Shown here in pieces: positions 1 through 7,029 of a stretch of 21,905 nucleotides of DNA (position 1 is the stretch's first letter; the number at the start of each line of letters is the position of its first letter). The notes beneath the pieces were generated by a model. It saw nothing but the letters and a program-made list of their open reading frames with translations, did no database searches and was not told where the DNA came from. Source of the DNA: an uncultured Alistipes sp. (GTDB taxonomy: Bacteria > Bacteroidota > Bacteroidia > Bacteroidales > Rikenellaceae); assembly GCA_900539755.1 (NCBI GenBank), contig UQDC01000021.1:1-21905 (forward strand). Direction: 5' to 3'. Made by a program: the position numbers and the translations under genes.

Positions 1-28
1 AAATCTCTATTTGTTCTAAACAATATAA

Positions 29-74
29 AAACGAGATGCAGCGGCAAAATAAAATTTGCCGCTGCATCTCGTTT
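29..74. terminator. Perfect 20-bp inverted repeat, probable intrinsic terminator
   Basis: The arms 29-48 and 55-74 are perfectly complementary over 20 bp around a 6-base loop. On the minus strand the stem is followed by five T; on the plus strand by only three. It could end transcription arriving from either side: a gene beyond the left edge, or the short minus-strand ORF that stops 8 bases away. The shape is seen directly; the terminator role is inferred. Confidence 0.65.
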
Positions 75-81
75 CCACTTA

Positions 82-285
82 TTACAGAATATGGAGTAAA
101 CACCCTCCAAATACATATTTATGAATTAGAACATTTATTTGAATCAAAATTTTATTCACAACACAGACAAATAAAGATCTATCACATAAGGACCAAACCA
201 ATAACCCAATAAGAAGCACGCCTCGAAACCTACGTAAGGGATCAACCATATACCATGGTTTCAAACTTCTATAAAGTCTCTTCAT
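82..285 (-). CDS. Doubtful small ORF, 67 aa, possible membrane peptide
   Basis: I do not recognise this ORF. It would encode a basic N-terminus (MKRLYRSLKP) followed by a hydrophobic stretch around residues 23-35 and a second weaker one near 40-50. It starts with ATG, has no ribosome binding site, and ends 8 bases before the perfect inverted repeat at 29-74. That placement would suit a short transcript. Against it, the region is AT-rich, no convincing promoter was found upstream, and ORFs of this size arise by chance. It is listed because it is the only candidate in the 510 bases downstream of frdB. Confidence 0.18.
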   Translation of the reverse strand: MKRLYRSLKPWYMVDPLRRFRGVLLIGLLVWSLCDRSLFVCVVNKILIQINVLIHKYVFGGCLLHIL

Positions 286-424
286 CGGTCAAACAGTTTG
301 CTGAACACAAAACGATTACCAATCTCAGTCCAGCCCTCTTTTAGTGATTCAAAACATAAGACAAATTCAGGGACTTTCCCGTTAGTCCAGCAAAGAGCGC
401 TCTGGAGACATCATTCAAACAGAT
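286..424. other. Non-coding stretch with small hairpins downstream of frd
   Basis: No gene is supported here. Short symmetric elements are visible: CAAAC-A-GTTTG at 290-300, GGACT/AGTCC at 371-375 and 384-388, and the 10-base palindrome AGAGCGCTCT at 394-403 flanked by CCAG and CTGG. Together with the terminator at 425-457 they make this tract rich in possible secondary structure. No promoter matching the Bacteroides consensus was found, so a small RNA is only a possibility. Confidence 0.3.
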
Positions 425-457
425 AAAAAAAGCCGGAGCCTTGCGAAAGGCTCCGGC
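425..457 (-). terminator. Intrinsic terminator of the frdCAB operon
   Basis: Arms 432-442 and 447-457 pair over 11 bp around a 4-base loop. The GC-rich stem is followed on the minus strand by seven T (complement of the A run 425-431). It lies about 55 bases past the frdB stop codon, in the right orientation to end the operon transcript. This is a textbook Rho-independent terminator shape. Confidence 0.92.
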
Positions 458-511
458 CTAATCTATCTTCCGTCAGTACGTTTAACAAAACGTCGTGACA
501 GAACTTTTCAA

Positions 512-1255
512 TTAGTCTTTCAACTTAGCAGAGAGGAACTCACGGTTCAAACGAGCGATGTGAGCAATCGAGATACCTTTCGGGCATTCTGCTTCACATG
601 CACCAGTATTGGTACAGTTACCGAAACCGAGTTCATCCATCTTGGCAACCATCGCTTTGGCACGACGAGCACCCTCAATGCGACCCTGAGGCAATTTAGC
701 CAACGATGATACACGAGCGGCTACGAACAACATGGCAGAACCATTCTTGCAGGTTGCAACACAAGCACCGCAACCGATACAAGCTGCTGCATCCATACTC
801 TCGTCCGCATCCTTCTTAGGAATAGGAATAGCATTGGCATCAGGCACACCGCCAGTGTTCACTGAGATAAAACCGCCTGCCTGCAGAATCTTATCGAATG
901 CGCTACGGTCAACAGCCAAGTCCTTGATTACAGGGAAGGCTTTCGAACGCCACGGCTCAATAACAATCGTATCGCCATCTTTAAATTTTCGCATGTGCAA
1001 CTGGCATGTGGTAATATCTTCGTCGGGTCCATGTGCATGACCATTGATGTGCAATGAGCACATACCGCAAATACCCTCACGGCAGTCGTGGTCAAACACA
1101 ACAGGTTCCTCACCTTTGTGAATCAAATCATTGTTCAGAATGTCCAGCATTTCGAGGAACGAAGTGTCCGGTGAGATGTTCTCGACCGTGTAGTTCTTAA
1201 ATTCCCCTTGGGCTTTGGCGTTCTTTTGACGCCATATTTTTAATTTCAAATTCAT
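512..1255 (-). CDS. frdB: Fumarate reductase/succinate dehydrogenase iron-sulfur subunit
   Basis: This 247-residue subunit carries electrons between the FAD of FrdA and the quinone/haem site of FrdC. The N-terminal ferredoxin-like domain holds the [2Fe-2S] ligands C58, C63, C66 and C84 (motif DHDCREGICGMC). The C-terminal domain has CIGCGACVATC at 159-169, then C214, C220 and C224. By analogy with E. coli SdhB, C159/C162/C165/C224 would bind [4Fe-4S] and C169/C214/C220 [3Fe-4S]. It is the last gene of frdCAB, 35 bases after frdA, and is followed by a strong terminator. Sequence alone does not settle the direction of catalysis; in anaerobic Bacteroidales the complex mostly reduces fumarate with menaquinol. 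Length and motifs are normal. Confidence 0.96.
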   Translation of the reverse strand: MNLKLKIWRQKNAKAQGEFKNYTVENISPDTSFLEMLDILNNDLIHKGEEPVVFDHDCREGICGMCSLHINGHAHGPDEDITTCQLHMRKFKDGDTIVIEPWRSKAFPVIKDLAVDRSAFDKILQAGGFISVNTGGVPDANAIPIPKKDADESMDAAACIGCGACVATCKNGSAMLFVAARVSSLAKLPQGRIEGARRAKAMVAKMDELGFGNCTNTGACEAECPKGISIAHIARLNREFLSAKLKD

Positions 1256-1290
1256 CGTTTCAAGTTTTAAAATTCCTACAGGTCGAATTG

Positions 1291-3234
1291 TTAGTCTTTG
1301 TAGTTACGCTGTGCCAGATGAACGGCCTCGAATGTCAACGGCTCTTTGAGCATGGTCGGCTCTTTATCAGGACCATTGTACTCCCAAACCGCTACATATG
1401 CGAAGTTCTCATCATCACGTTTAGCCTCACCTTCGGGAGTCTGAGACTCAACACGGAAGTGACCACCGCAAGACTCGTTACGCAACAGACCGTCACGTGC
1501 CATCAACTCACCCAATTCGAGGAAGTCGGCCAGACGAATTGCCTTTTCAAGCTCCTGGTTGAACTCTTTGTCCGTTCCCGGAACACGAACATTCTTCCAG
1601 AAATCTTTACGCAGCGCCTGAATTTCAGTAATGGCTTTCTCCAAGCTCTCTTTGGTACGAGCCATACCTACATTCTCCCACATGATGTGACCCAACTTCT
1701 TGTGGATATCGTCCACTGATTCGTTACCCTGGATCGAAAGCAGTTTGGCGATCTTCTCTTTGACAGCCTTTTCTGCCTCATCAAACTCAGGACGAGAGGT
1801 GTCGATCTTCGGAGTCTGAATCTCATGTGCCAGGTAATCGCCGATTGTGTAGGGCAGTACGAAGTAACCGTCAGCCAAACCCTGCATCAGAGCAGATGCT
1901 CCCAGACGGTTTGCACCGTGGTCAGAGAAGTTGGCCTCACCGATTGCATACAGACCGGGGATCGTAGTCATCAGGTTGTAGTCAACCCAGATACCACCCA
2001 TCGTATAGTGAACAGCAGGATAGATCATCATCGGCTCGTCGTACGGATTCACGTCGGTGATCTTCTCATACATCTGGAAGAGGTTGCCGTAACGCGCTTT
2101 GATCACCTCTTTACCCAAACGCTCGATAGCTGATTTGAAATCCAGGAATACGGCCAAACCGGTTTCGTTTACACCATAACCGGCATCGCAACGCTCTTTA
2201 GCGGCACGTGAAGCCACGTCACGCGGAACCAAGTTACCGAAAGCCGGATAACGACGCTCCAAGTAGTAATCACGATCCTCTTCAGGAATATCAGATGCTT
2301 TCTTCTTCTTCGCACGAATTGCCTCAACATCCTCTTTTTTCTTCGGAACCCAGATACGACCGTCGTTACGCAGAGACTCTGACATCAAAGTCAGTTTAGA
2401 CTGCTGAGTACCGTGTACCGGGATACAGGTCGGGTGAATCTGAGTAAAGCAGGGGTTTGCGAAATCTGCGCCCTTCTTGTAGCACTGCCAAGCAGCTGAA
2501 CCGTTCGAGTTCATCGCGTTAGTAGAGAGGAAGAAGACGTTACCGTAACCACCCGATGCGATTACTACGGCGTGTGCACCGAAACGCTCGATCTCACCGG
2601 TAATCAAGTTACGGGCAATAATACCACGAGCTTTACCGTCGATCAGCACCAAATCCAACATCTCATGACGAGGATAGCTCTTAACGTTACCACGGGCAAT
2701 ATTGCGGTTCAGGGCTGCATAAGCACCCAACAACAACTGCTGACCGGTCTGACCGCGGGCATAGAAGGTACGGGATACCTGTGCACCACCGAAGGAACGG
2801 TTATCAAGCAATCCGCCGTAATCGCGAGCAAAAGGAACGCCCTGAGCCACGCACTGGTCGATAATCAAATTCGACACCTCAGCCAAACGGTAAACGTTTG
2901 CCTCACGAGCACGGTAGTCACCACCTTTGATAGTATCGTAGAAGAGGCGGAATACCGAGTCATTATCGTTCTGATAGTTCTTAGCAGCATTGATACCACC
3001 CTGTGCAGCGATTGAGTGTGCACGACGAGGAGAGTCGCTGATGCAGAACACTTTGACATTGTAACCCAGGTCACCGAGAGAAGCTGCTGCAGAAGCACCA
3101 CCCAAACCGGTACCAATTACAATGATATCGAGTTTTCTTTTGTTTGCCGGGCTGACCACTTTAATATCAGCCTTATGTTTGCTCCACTTCTCAGCCAACG
3201 GGCCGGCAGGAATCTTCGAATCTAACTTTGCCAT
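1291..3234 (-). CDS. frdA: Fumarate reductase/succinate dehydrogenase flavoprotein subunit
   Basis: This 647-residue catalytic subunit interconverts fumarate and succinate on the cytoplasmic side of the inner membrane. The Rossmann FAD motif GTGLGG is at 41-46. H73 in HSIAAQGG is the expected covalent FAD attachment histidine. QIHPT (265-269) and SESLRNDGR (285-293, with R289 the likely proton-donating arginine) belong to the active site. PRDVASRA (337-344), HYTMGG (409-414) and the FAD-binding GEANFSDHGANRLG (432-445) follow. The ATG start is preceded by an A-rich leader without a Shine-Dalgarno. The gene lies 38 bases after frdC and 35 bases before frdB. A Lys-rich segment around 298-312 is the only low-complexity part. 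Identification is secure. Confidence 0.97.
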   Translation of the reverse strand: MAKLDSKIPAGPLAEKWSKHKADIKVVSPANKRKLDIIVIGTGLGGASAAASLGDLGYNVKVFCISDSPRRAHSIAAQGGINAAKNYQNDNDSVFRLFYDTIKGGDYRAREANVYRLAEVSNLIIDQCVAQGVPFARDYGGLLDNRSFGGAQVSRTFYARGQTGQQLLLGAYAALNRNIARGNVKSYPRHEMLDLVLIDGKARGIIARNLITGEIERFGAHAVVIASGGYGNVFFLSTNAMNSNGSAAWQCYKKGADFANPCFTQIHPTCIPVHGTQQSKLTLMSESLRNDGRIWVPKKKEDVEAIRAKKKKASDIPEEDRDYYLERRYPAFGNLVPRDVASRAAKERCDAGYGVNETGLAVFLDFKSAIERLGKEVIKARYGNLFQMYEKITDVNPYDEPMMIYPAVHYTMGGIWVDYNLMTTIPGLYAIGEANFSDHGANRLGASALMQGLADGYFVLPYTIGDYLAHEIQTPKIDTSRPEFDEAEKAVKEKIAKLLSIQGNESVDDIHKKLGHIMWENVGMARTKESLEKAITEIQALRKDFWKNVRVPGTDKEFNQELEKAIRLADFLELGELMARDGLLRNESCGGHFRVESQTPEGEAKRDDENFAYVAVWEYNGPDKEPTMLKEPLTFEAVHLAQRNYKD

Positions 3235-3272
3235 AGTTCTTATTTTATCTTATTTATTTTCACAGAGGGAGA

Positions 3273-3968
3273 TTAGCATACGCCACAGCAGCAGAGGCTA
3301 CGTACATAGAACGCAATAACCACTACGGCAAAGCCGAGGAAAATGATCGTAGCAAACACATTCGCAATGCATTTGAGACGGCCCAACCAGATTTGGTTAT
3401 CCCAACCGATTGTCTGGAATGCACTCCAGAAACCGTGAGTCAGGTGGAACCAGATAGCTACGAACCAGATCAAATAGAGTACACAGTAGATCGGGTTGCT
3501 GAACAGGTCGATGATGTAGGCAGCACCGTCGGTAGGACCGAAAGCGCCGAGGTTATGGTTACCGATAATTTCAGCGAACTGCATCTTGTACCAGAAGTTG
3601 TAGAGGTGCAGGATCAGACCCAGAACCACGATAGCGCCCAGCACGAACATATTGCGAGAAGCCCAGCTCACACCTGCGGGCATTGCCGTTACCGCATAGC
3701 GTTTGTCACCGCGGGCGGCACGGTTACGCAAGGTAAGAATCGTTGCATAGACGATGTGTACCACAAAACCGGCAGCCAGAACCAGTGTTCCCACCAGCGC
3801 ATACCAATTGGCACCCAAGAATTCACAGATCGCATTGTAGGCTTCGGTCGAGAAGACAGCAGCCAGGTTCATCGACATGTGAAACAACAGGAAAAGGATC
3901 AGAAAGAGCCCTGAGATACTCATGATCAGCTTCCTTCCGATCGAGGATGTGAACAGACAATTGCCCAT
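3273..3968 (-). CDS. frdC: Fumarate reductase/succinate dehydrogenase cytochrome b558 subunit
   Basis: This 231-residue membrane anchor has about five hydrophobic helices (roughly 13-39, 57-80, 106-126, 158-178 and 200-222). It matches the single-subunit, di-haem b558 type known from Bacillus subtilis and Wolinella rather than the two-anchor E. coli type. Histidines suitable as haem ligands lie at H30, H71, H121 and H175 or H178. It links quinone oxidation/reduction at the membrane to FrdAB. It is the first gene of the operon, with a promoter about 80 bases upstream. An oddity is the extreme C-terminus, which ends in CCCGVC, putting four cysteines in the last six residues. Identification is from topology, histidine spacing and the adjacent frdAB. 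Confidence 0.94.
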   Translation of the reverse strand: MGNCLFTSSIGRKLIMSISGLFLILFLLFHMSMNLAAVFSTEAYNAICEFLGANWYALVGTLVLAAGFVVHIVYATILTLRNRAARGDKRYAVTAMPAGVSWASRNMFVLGAIVVLGLILHLYNFWYKMQFAEIIGNHNLGAFGPTDGAAYIIDLFSNPIYCVLYLIWFVAIWFHLTHGFWSAFQTIGWDNQIWLGRLKCIANVFATIIFLGFAVVVIAFYVRSLCCCGVC

Positions 3969-4044
3969 AAGTAATAAAGGTTTGATTATTAATAATGTTG
4001 GTTGTCAGGTGAATGAAGGGTTACAAGACCCCATAAATGATCTA

Positions 4045-4075
4045 CAAAGTTATTCGATTGTTTTCTAAATAACAA
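4045..4075 (-). promoter_or_regulatory. Promoter of frdCAB (Bacteroides type)
   Basis: On the minus strand TAACTTTG (4052-4045) matches the -7 consensus TAnnTTTG exactly. ATTG, containing the core TTG at 4075-4073, stands 20 bases upstream as the -33 element. Predicted transcription start is near 4038, giving a leader of about 70 bases that contains a small GGGT/ACCC hairpin (4018-4031) and the palindrome ATTATTAATAAT (3985-3996). Confidence 0.75.
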
Positions 4076-4077
4076 TC

Positions 4078-4111
4078 TTTTGCCTGAGAAACTGCACTCA
4101 GCGAGGCAAAA
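4078..4111. repeat. Inverted repeat just upstream of the frd promoter
   Basis: TTTTGCCT (4078-4085) pairs with AGGCAAAA (4104-4111), and inner GAG (4086-4088) with CTC (4097-4099), leaving a 4-base bulge. It sits right next to the -33 element of frdCAB, where an activator or repressor site could lie. A run of nine T follows at 4121-4129. The regulatory role is an inference. Confidence 0.45.
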
Positions 4112-4172
4112 AACGTCCTATTTTTTTTTCACAGGAACGGGAGCTTGTGTTTTTTTTATTGCATTCTTTCTC

Positions 4173-4192
4173 GAGATATCCGGAGATATCCG
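4173..4192. repeat. Tandem 10-bp repeat GAGATATCCG, possible operator
   Basis: Two exact copies of GAGATATCCG lie head to tail (4173-4182, 4183-4192), each holding the palindrome GATATC. They are 33 bases upstream of the -7 element of the sugar kinase gene. One helical turn of spacing would suit side-by-side protein binding, but nothing else supports a specific regulator. Confidence 0.4.
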
Positions 4193-4224
4193 TATTTTTA
4201 TAACCGATATATAGAGGATTTACC

Positions 4225-4232
4225 TATCTTTA
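4225..4232 (+). promoter_or_regulatory. Probable -7 element of the sugar kinase gene
   Basis: TATCTTTA matches TAnnTTTG at all but the last base and lies 21 bases before the ATG at 4254. No clear -33 TTTG is present about 19 bases upstream. A Shine-Dalgarno-like AGAGG lies just before the start codon, which is unusual for this window. Confidence 0.45.
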
Positions 4233-4253
4233 CACAAAATAAAGAGGAAAACA

Positions 4254-5150
4254 ATGGAGAACAATCTCATTGCAGGGATCGGAGAAGTTCTGTGGGACAT
4301 CTTTCCCGAATACAAACAGTTGGGTGGAGCGACCGCCAATTTTGCCTATCACACCTCGCAATTCGGATTCAACGCCACAGTTGTGAGCGCTTTGGGTTGT
4401 GATCCATTGGGAGATGAGATCGAACAAACCCTGAACACAAAAAAGGTCAATCATCTTTTGTCCAAAGTGGACTATCCCACAGGAACCGTACATGTCACCG
4501 TGGACAGTGAAGGGGTCCCCTGCTACGATATTCGTCAAGGGGTTGCATGGGATCATATCCCTTATACCGATCAGATGCGTGATTTGGCACGTCAATGCTG
4601 TGCAGTATGTTTCGGTTCTCTTGCGCAGCGCAACGAAGAGAGCCGGGCCACAATCGCCCGCTTTCTGGATGACACACCGGAAGAGGCACTGCGTATCTTC
4701 GACATCAACCTTCGCCAAAATTTTTATACACACGAGACGTTGCTCAACTCACTGCGGAAATGCAATGTTTTAAAATTAAACGAAGACGAGGTGGTTGTGT
4801 TAGCCCAAATGTTCGGATATGAAGGGCTCAATCCCCGTGCTGTCTGCCGGGCCGTTATCAAAGATTACGCTTTGCAGGTGGTGATTCTCACCTGCGGAGC
4901 CAGCGGCAGTTATGTGTTTACCCCCGACGAAAGCTCCTATTACGATACTCCCAAAGTCAAGGTAGCCGATACGGTAGGCGCCGGAGATTCGTTTACCGGC
5001 ACATTTTGTGCAGCACTGCTCCGAGGCAAACCGATCCGAATTGCGCACCGTTTGGCGGTAGATGTATCGGCTTATGTCTGCACCCAACAGGGAGGTATGC
5101 CCACATTGCCCGAAGAGTTGCGTCGTCGGCTCGATCCGGATAATGAATAG
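4254..5150 (+). CDS. PfkB-family carbohydrate kinase, probable fructokinase
   Basis: This 298-residue cytoplasmic kinase is expected to phosphorylate a sugar with ATP. PfkB-family signatures are clear: the sugar-binding GGATANFAYH at 24-33 and the ATP/catalytic motif DTVGAGDSFTG at 239-249, where D245 is the catalytic base and GAGD the anion hole. FDINLRQNFY at 149-158 is typical of fructokinase-like members, so fructose is the likeliest substrate, but the specificity cannot be proved from motifs. Length is normal. It is a single gene, divergent from frdCAB, across a 285-base shared upstream region, with a tandem operator-like repeat before it. The N-terminus begins directly at ATG with an SD-like AGAGG. 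No sugar transporter or glycosidase is beside it. Confidence 0.9.
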   Translation: MENNLIAGIGEVLWDIFPEYKQLGGATANFAYHTSQFGFNATVVSALGCDPLGDEIEQTLNTKKVNHLLSKVDYPTGTVHVTVDSEGVPCYDIRQGVAWDHIPYTDQMRDLARQCCAVCFGSLAQRNEESRATIARFLDDTPEEALRIFDINLRQNFYTHETLLNSLRKCNVLKLNEDEVVVLAQMFGYEGLNPRAVCRAVIKDYALQVVILTCGASGSYVFTPDESSYYDTPKVKVADTVGAGDSFTGTFCAALLRGKPIRIAHRLAVDVSAYVCTQQGGMPTLPEELRRRLDPDNE

Positions 5151-5257
5151 TCCGAACAACTTACACTCTACACGCCTCTCCTGAACTTATGTATTTCAAA
5201 ATGCTCGGTTGTTGGCTGGAGACAGTTTGTTCAACATTTCTTTTAAGAGTCAACCGC

Positions 5258-5299
5258 ACAATCTATCATTAATATAAAAAAGAGATACTGATAGATTGT
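5258..5299. repeat. 11-bp inverted repeat
   Basis: ACAATCTATCA (5258-5268) and TGATAGATTGT (5289-5299) are perfect inverted copies separated by 20 A-rich bases. No T-run follows on the plus strand; on the minus strand the loop itself is T-rich. It lies 108 bases after the sugar kinase stop codon. It might be a weak terminator or a protein-binding site. Confidence 0.45.
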
Positions 5300-5439
5300 T
5301 CTGGCACGTACTTTTCAGGGAAGCGTAACACCATTATCAAAGGCAACTGAACAATAAAAATCAATCGGACTTACCGGTACATTCCGTTCCCCAACTATCC
5401 TCCAAAACAATTACGAGGCTTATGGGCTAGGATTACTTG

Positions 5440-5507
5440 GGTACATCAAAGGTGCGATCATTTTTATACAATGTTTCGCACCGTTCTGACGTTTTTCTTT
5501 GTGTACC
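5440..5507. repeat. Nested inverted repeats, possible structured RNA
   Basis: An outer stem is formed by GGTACA (5440-5445) plus CAAAG (5447-5451) with CTTTG (5497-5501) plus TGTACC (5502-5507), 11 bp with a one-base bulge. Inside, GGTGCGA (5451-5457) pairs with TCGCACC (5476-5482); base 5451 is shared between the two. The heptamer ACAATGT occurs at 5468-5474 and again at 5512-5518. The nesting is seen directly; RNA function is speculative. Confidence 0.4.
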
Positions 5508-5595
5508 AATTACAATGTACAACATCTCGACACCTACGTTCCACCACCATCCGGCAATCATAGTTTTTCGTGATTTGCTGCGTTGGAACACAGCG

Positions 5596-5624
5596 TTGAT
5601 TTTCGCTGCTTATTCGTATATTTT
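5596..5624 (+). promoter_or_regulatory. Probable promoter of the cyclo-ligase gene
   Basis: TATATTTT (5617-5624) fits TAnnTTTG at seven of eight positions, with TTG at 5596-5598, 18 bases upstream, as the -33 core. It lies 47 bases before the ATG at 5672, and only 14 bases before the in-frame TTG at 5639. This spacing favours the ATG as start. Confidence 0.5.
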
Positions 5625-5671
5625 CACGACAACCCGATTTGAATAACCCGTCAACTACCACCAACCACCAC

Positions 5672-6412
5672 ATGACGAACAATATCAATTTCCAACATAC
5701 CGCCCAAACATCATCTATACCATCCGCCGATCTTTCCGACAAACAGGTCCAGCGCCTCATGGTACGACAGCGCCTATCCGAAGCCACTCCCCAATATTTA
5801 CAAGCCGCATCAGCTCAGATCATGCAAACGCTGGAAACGCTCCCGGAATTTCAGCAAGCCCAATGCATCCTTTTATATTGGTCTTTACCTCAAGAAGTCG
5901 CAACACATCACTTTGTGGAGAAGTGGTATCTTCACAAACAGATTGTGCTGCCCGTTATGCATGGTGACGGATTGTTGTTACGTCCATTTACAGGACGAGA
6001 AAATTTAGTACAGCGTCAATTCGGAGTTTGGGAACCGATAACAACCACTACAATTGCCGAAACACAAACAACACCTTCCACATCTGAGCCTATCCATACA
6101 TACGAACACCCAGAAGAGCAGTCACAATCCTGTTCTCCATGCATATCATCAGACCAAGAACCTTCTTACAATCCGGATCTGATCATTGTACCGGGAGTCG
6201 GATTTTCTCCACGCGGAGAACGATTAGGACACGGGAAAGGATTTTATGACCGTTTGTTAGCTGAGACTCCAGCGACCAAAGTGGGTATCTGTTTCGATTT
6301 GCAACTCTTCGACCGCATTGCCACCCAGACTCATGACATCCCTATGGATAAACTTTTGGTAGGGACACCCCACCAATGCATCCTATACGATTGTCATCCA
6401 GACCTCCCATAA
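5672..6412 (+). CDS. 5-formyltetrahydrofolate cyclo-ligase with internal insertion
   Basis: The enzyme (EC 6.3.3.2, MTHFS family) converts 5-formyl-THF to 5,10-methenyl-THF with ATP, returning a folate storage form to one-carbon metabolism in the cytoplasm. From the ATG, family motifs are VRQRL near 31-35, FGVWEP at 117-122, and PGVGFSPRGERLG at 174-186 followed by GHGKGFYDR, the nucleotide/folate-binding signature. Family members are usually about 180-200 residues; this one has 246. The extra length is an N-terminal Asn/Thr/Ser-rich leader of about 20 residues and an insertion at about 123-167, rich in Thr, Ser, Gln and Glu, between FGVWEP and PDLIIVPG. Both flanking motifs are intact, so the fold should survive. 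An in-frame TTG at 5639 would add 11 residues; I prefer the ATG. Confidence 0.88.
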   Translation: MTNNINFQHTAQTSSIPSADLSDKQVQRLMVRQRLSEATPQYLQAASAQIMQTLETLPEFQQAQCILLYWSLPQEVATHHFVEKWYLHKQIVLPVMHGDGLLLRPFTGRENLVQRQFGVWEPITTTTIAETQTTPSTSEPIHTYEHPEEQSQSCSPCISSDQEPSYNPDLIIVPGVGFSPRGERLGHGKGFYDRLLAETPATKVGICFDLQLFDRIATQTHDIPMDKLLVGTPHQCILYDCHPDLP

Positions 6413-6431
6413 CGAAACTCAAAATTCTTAG

Positions 6432-6439
6432 TATCTTTG
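6432..6439 (+). promoter_or_regulatory. -7 element TATCTTTG before the two-TM protein gene
   Basis: TATCTTTG is an exact match to TAnnTTTG, 38 bases before the ATG at 6477 and 20 bases after the cyclo-ligase stop. No TTTG is seen at the -33 distance, so the promoter is half supported. It would separate the gene at 6477 and those beyond it from the cyclo-ligase. Confidence 0.5.
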
Positions 6440-6476
6440 CAAACACGATTCCACATAAATTAATTTCCGTAAATCC

Positions 6477-6962
6477 ATGAAACCTAAAACATATCTGATC
6501 CGCTCCATTAAATATCTGATTTGGCTGGCCCTGTTGTTTACGCTGATCTTCGTTCTGATGGTTCAGACTGGAACTGCCCGAGGCAACGCTGAGCAGATGC
6601 TCTATGAACTGTTTCACACGCAACGTGGCTGGTTGATGATCGGTATATTAATGGTGTTGGCATTTCTCTATCCCCGTTTCGGATTTACTACCCGCCGTTT
6701 AACCGGCAACCTAACCACAGATCGTGAAGCTATTCTCAACACGATCCACCGCAACGGATACAGCGTAGTAACTGAAAGTTCGACCGAATGGGTGCTTCGT
6801 GCATCGAGTCCTGCCAAAAAAGTAATTTTATTGTGGGAAGATCGACTGACTATTACCCAGCAGGGCGAGGAGTTGGAGATCGATGGCATTCGTAAAGAGG
6901 TGGTACGCCTGATTTTTCGATTAGGGCCCGCACTGGACCAGAGTCATGCTGAAAACGAATAA
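6477..6962 (+). CDS. Membrane protein of unknown function, two TM segments
   Basis: I do not recognise a named family. The 161-residue product has a basic N-terminus, a hydrophobic helix at about 11-29, a short loop, a second helix at about 52-66, then a soluble domain of about 90 residues. That domain (80-150) has an alternating pattern: a helix with NTIHRNGYSVV, then strands ending in KKVILLWEDRLTI and EELEIDGIRKEVVRLIFRL. This hints at a small alpha/beta module on the cytoplasmic side, since the two helices form a hairpin. It has its own -7 element and lies 67 bases before the Ctp protease gene, on the same strand, so a shared transcript is likely. The coding frame is clean and base use matches its neighbours. 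Confidence 0.8.
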   Translation: MKPKTYLIRSIKYLIWLALLFTLIFVLMVQTGTARGNAEQMLYELFHTQRGWLMIGILMVLAFLYPRFGFTTRRLTGNLTTDREAILNTIHRNGYSVVTESSTEWVLRASSPAKKVILLWEDRLTITQQGEELEIDGIRKEVVRLIFRLGPALDQSHAENE

Positions 6963-7029
6963 CGTTTGCCATCCGACTTTGATCCTGACAAGCATATTGA
7001 CAATTTGATGAGATCATAAGCAGATTTTC

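Larger units (their letters stand above)
5151..5671. other. Long intergenic region with two sets of inverted repeats
   Basis: About 520 bases between the sugar kinase and the cyclo-ligase hold no convincing gene. The open frame at 5437-5646 needs a TTG start and shows no family features. Two structured parts are visible (5258-5299 and 5440-5507), described separately, and a promoter for the next gene lies near the right end. The region could hold a small RNA or a decayed gene; nothing decides between these. Confidence 0.6.

Noticed and set aside
1288..3015. Several long plus-strand frames opposite frdA
   Set aside because: They are shadows of the frdA codon pattern and have no features of their own.
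5437..5646. Open frame of 69 codons in the long gap before the cyclo-ligase
   Set aside because: It needs a TTG start, shows no family features, covers the structured repeats and the predicted promoter, and overlaps the next gene only by chance.
5464..5787. Minus-strand frame of 107 codons across the cyclo-ligase start
   Set aside because: It runs antisense into a well-supported gene and its promoter, and the peptide has a biased, Arg/Cys/Val-rich composition typical of shadow frames.
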